A stretch of DNA of 64,000 nucleotides from Strongylocentrotus purpuratus (taxonomy: Eukaryota > Echinodermata > Echinoidea > Camarodonta > Strongylocentrotidae), in the NCBI RefSeq assembly GCF_000002235.5, contig NW_022145597.1, positions 29,032,423 through 29,096,422 on the forward strand, read 5' to 3'. Positions 60,680 through 64,000 of the stretch are shown piece after piece (the first letter of the stretch is position 1; each line of letters opens with the position of its first letter). Position numbers and translations under genes: made by a program. The notes under the pieces are model-generated. The model saw only the letters and a list, made by a program, of their open reading frames with translations. It did not search any database and was not told where the DNA came from.

Positions 60680-63040
60680 ACAAAGAATAACATAAGGAAA
60701 GACAAAGAGAAGGGGATAGAAGGAAGGAACAAAGAATAACATAAGGGAGGGCAGAAACAGAAAATGAAAGAATGATTAAAACAAAGAATAACATAAGAGA
60801 AGGTGACAGAAGGAAGGAACAAAGAATTACATAAGGAAAGACAGAAAGAGAAAGTGATAGAATGTTAAAAAAACAAAGAATAACATAAGAGAAGGTGATA
60901 GAAGGAAGAAACAAAGAATAACATAAGGAAAGACAGAAAGAGAAGGGGATAGAAGGAAGAAACAAAGAATAACATAAGAGAGAGTGATAGAAGGAAGGAA
61001 CAAAGAATAACATAAGGAAAGACAGAAAGAGAAGGGGATAGAAGGAAGAAACAAAGAATAACATAAGGAAAGACAGAAAGAGAAGGGGATAGAAGGAAGA
61101 AACAAAGAATAACATAAGAAAAGACAGAAAGAGAAGGGGATAGAAGGAAAAAACAAAGAATAACATAAGAAAAGACAGAAAGAGAAGGGGATAGAAGGAA
61201 GAAACAAAGAATAACATAAGAGAGAGTGATAGAAGGAAGAAACAAAGAATAACATAAGGAAAGACAGAAAGAGAAGGGGATAGAAGGAAGAAACAAAGAA
61301 TAACATAAGGAAAGACAGAAAGAGAAGGGGATAGAAGGAAGAAACAAAGAATAACATAAGAGAGAGTGATAGAAGGAAGGAACAAAGAATAACATAAGGA
61401 AAGACAGAAAGAGAAGGGGATAGAAGGAAGAAACAAAGAATAACATAAGGAAAGACAGAAAGAGAAGGGGATAGAAGGAAAAAACAAAGAATAACATAAG
61501 AAAAGACAGAAAGAGAAGGGGATAGAAGGAAGAAACAAAGAATAACATAAGAGAGAGTGATAGAAGGAAGAAACAAAGAATAACATAAGGAAAGACAGAA
61601 AGAGAAGGGGATAGAAGGAAGAAACAAAGAATAACATAAGGAAAGACAGAAAGAGAAGGGGATAGAAGGAAGAAACAAAGAATAACATAAGAGAGAGTGA
61701 TAGAAGGAAGAAACAAAGAATAACATAAGGAAAGACAGAAAGAGAGAGAGTGATAGAAGGAAGAAACAAAGAATAACATAAGGAAAGACAGAAAGAGAGA
61801 GTGATAGAAGGAAGAAACAAAGAATAACATAAGGAAAGACAGAAAGAGAAGGGGATAGAAGGAAGAAACAAAGAATAACATAAGAGAGAGTGATAGAAGG
61901 AAGAAACAAAGAATAACATAAGGAAAGACAGAAAGAGAAGGGGATAGAAGGAAGAAACAAAGAATAACATAAGGAAAGACAGAAAGAGAAGGGGATAGAA
62001 GAAAAGACAAAGAATAACATAAGAGAGAGTGATAGAAGGAAGAAACAAAGAATAACATAAGAAAAGACAGAAAGAGAGAGTGATAGAAGGAAGAAACAAA
62101 GAATAACATAAGGAAAGACAGAAAGAGAAGGGATAGAAGGAAGAAACAAAGAATAACATAAGGGAGGACAGAAAGAGAAAATGAAAGAATGATTAAAACA
62201 AAGAATAACATAAGAGAAGGTGACAGAAGGAAGGAACAAAGAATTACATAAGGAAAGACAGAAAGAGAAAGTGATAGAATGATAAAAAAACAAAAAATAA
62301 CATAAGAGAAGGTGATACAAGGAAAAAGCAAAGAATGACATAAAAGAAGGCAAAAGAAGGAAGAAACAAAGAATAACATAAAGAAAGACAGAAAGAGAAA
62401 GTGATAGAATGATGAAAATTTAAAAAAAACATAAAAGAGTGTGAAAGAAGGAAAAAGCTAATAATAACATAAAAGAGGATAAAAGAAGGAAAAAAGCAAA
62501 GAATAACAAAAGAAAAAGGGGAAAAAAAGGAAAAAACAAAGAATAACATACGGAAAGACAGAAAGAGAAAGCGTTAGATTTTGTTTTAAACATAAAAGAA
62601 GGTGAAAGAAGGAAACAGCAAAGAATGACATAAGAGAAGGTAATAGAAGTAAGGAACAAAGAATTACATAAGGAAAGACAGAAAGGGATAGCATGATAAA
62701 AACAAAGAAAAACATAAAGCAAGATAAAAGAAGGAAGAAACAAAGAATTACATAAGGAAAGACAGAAAGAAAAATCGACAAAGAATAGATAATGATAGAT
62801 TGAAGAGAAGATGAAAGATGAAAAAACAAAGAATTACATAAGAAAATGTGATAGAAGGAAAAACAATCAACAGAAGGAAGAAACAAAGAATAACATAAAG
62901 AAAGACAGAAAGAGAAAACAATAAAGAATAGGTAATGGAAAGATAGAAGAGAAGATGAAAGATGGAAAAACGAAGAATAACATAATAAAAACAGAAAGAG
63001 AAAATGAGAGAAGGAAAACAAGGAATAACATGACGGAACA
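60680..63040 (+). repeat. purine-rich minisatellite of 51- and 36-base units
   Basis: The array is built from two related units: a 51-base unit (GATAGAAGGAAGAAACAAAG, then AATAACATAAGGAAAGACAG, then AAAGAGAAGGG) and a 36-base unit lacking the AAGGAAAGACAG part. They alternate in runs such as 51-51-36. The core (60850-62160) is very uniform and the flanks, especially after 62300, are decayed. Because both lengths are multiples of three and the complement is pyrimidine-rich, all three minus frames stay open for about 500 codons; none is a gene. Confidence 0.95.
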
Positions 63041-63299
63041 GGACACGATAATGATGTCCTATAATCATGATTGAGATCTCCGTTCGTTCAATCGAATTTT
63101 AGCGACCGTGATTCTGCACAATTATGATACAAAACGCATCTCTTTCAGCGTTTAATGTTTGTGATTTTAAACACGTTTATTTTTACGACCGACGAAAATT
63201 CGATTGAACGCAACCGTGTTTTAAACAAAACGTCTTTGAAATCCGTGACTCTAGGGTGAGAAGGTGTCGATTGAACGCACCCCAAGTCTCGTTATCAGG

Positions 63300-64000
63300 C
63301 ACGTAGCCGTGGGGGGGGGGGGGGGAGGGCACGTTCTATATCATCATCTTCTTTCTCTAATAATGTAATAAAATGTGGAAGCTTGCGCGCTTCGCGCAGG
63401 AATGGGCGAAAATGAATTCAGACAAGGATTAAGAGTAATAATTAAATGAAACGTCAAAGCTTCCGCGCTTCGCGGGGGAGGGGGGAAACTCCTCCCTCCC
63501 TGCACCCAACCCCTATAGAGTGGTGAAGTGTGACGTCATCAAAAATCTAATTTTAGAATTTCTCAATTTTTTCTCCATATTCCGAAAGAACACCAAAAAG
63601 AATGTACAAATGTAGAAAACCAATTGAATATGTTAAATATTGGCTGAGTTATGACCATCTGAATGAATATATGTCCTATGGGAACTCAGTGTTCATTTAT
63701 TCAGATGGTCATATCTCAGCCAATATTTAACATATTCAATTGGTTTTCAACATTTGGAGATTATTTTTGGTGTTCTTTCGGAATATGAAGAAAAAATTGA
63801 GAAATTCTAAAAATAGATTTTTATGACGTCACAGCTTCGGTACTCTATAGGGAGGGCGCTTCGCTAGCTCACTACCGACCCGGCCCTAAAATGAAAACCT
63901 GGCTACGCGCTAGGGGGGGGGGGGGGGTACAACCTGCCACATGCTTCTACCCCTTGGTTGCTTTGATCCATTGCCGAAAATATGTTGGCACCTGTCATCC
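63300..64000 (+). repeat. second copy of the GC-rich satellite element, running off the window
   Basis: Shares GCTTCGCGCAGGAATGGGCG, AGACAAGGATTAAGAGTAAT and CCTCCCTCCCTGCACCCAAC with 22650-22805. After the MITE it continues with CTGGCTACGCGC and GGTTGCTTTGATCCATTGCC, as at 22855-22930. A long G run lies at 63311-63326. The right end is outside the window. Confidence 0.8.
63516..63847. mobile_element. 332-bp hairpin MITE with TA target duplication
   Basis: Ends are TAGAGTGGTGAAGTGTGACG and the complement of TAGAGTACCGAAGCTGTGAC. The two arms are inverted copies for about 145 bases each around a short centre near 63670-63700. It is flanked by TA on both sides, and the sister satellite at 22800 reads AACCCCCTAGGGAG without the insert. 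TA duplication fits a Tc1/mariner-type MITE, though other TA-targeting families are possible. Confidence 0.85.

Noticed and set aside
60639-62379. Three overlapping minus-strand frames of about 500 codons each
   Set aside because: They are the pyrimidine-rich complement of the 51/36-base minisatellite. All three frames are open at once, as composition and unit length predict.

Overview
The window is nuclear DNA from an animal with spliced genes, most likely a marine invertebrate deuterostome such as an echinoderm. That placement is an inference. It rests on the AT-rich background with long G/C homopolymers, GA, CA and GAT microsatellites, CR1/Jockey-like LINE remnants, and the small dispersed exons. 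No bacterial operon, tRNA, rRNA or CRISPR array was seen. Most long open frames are by-products of low-complexity DNA. The real genes are nearly all made of short phase-0 exons.

The main content is a + strand cluster of small genes that share a short N-terminal module of the form P-G-x-x-N-E-P-x-R-H, almost always in the first coding exon and ending at a phase-0 splice donor. This module is joined to one of three terminal-exon types. (1) A single C-terminal transmembrane helix, giving 49-55 residue tail-anchored-like proteins (2806-4106, 36074-36838, 42777-43519, 55250-55663). (2) A C-x2-C...C-x3-C zinc-binding-like knuckle (exon pairs 23910/24921 and 29686/31077, and a lone knuckle exon at 12104). 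(3) Ubiquitin-like domains ending in RGG (49284-49934, 51705-53466, 56246-57284). The middle ubiquitin-like gene has two such domains in tandem, and the linker between them contains the N-terminal module again. A further first exon of this style lies at 59513-59704, and an unassigned terminal exon at 29019-29213.

Layout. 1-32 kb: repeated units of the zinc-knuckle genes (promoter, exon 1, about 1-kb intron, knuckle exon, 3' block with a GA-rich tract and a GC-richer island). These are interrupted by a 2.1-kb terminal-inverted-repeat element (9.05-11.15 kb), a 6.7-kb foldback-like element with 185-bp tandem arrays and a LINE remnant inside (14.5-21.3 kb), and a 1.4-kb hAT-like element filled with a GC-rich satellite (21.57-23.0 kb). 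34-47 kb: two tandem 6.6-kb units, each with one membrane gene. 47-48 kb: a GAT-rich stretch. 48-57.5 kb: the ubiquitin-like cluster, with a membrane gene between its members. 59-60 kb: a promoter and orphan first exon. 60.7-63.0 kb: a purine-rich minisatellite. 63.3-64 kb: a second copy of the GC-rich satellite holding a 332-bp hairpin MITE.

How the genes may work together is inference. The shared N-terminal module suggests a common partner or a common targeting or processing step, with the terminal exon placing the module on a membrane, on a zinc knuckle, or on a ubiquitin-like modifier. The sequence shows the architecture but not the function.
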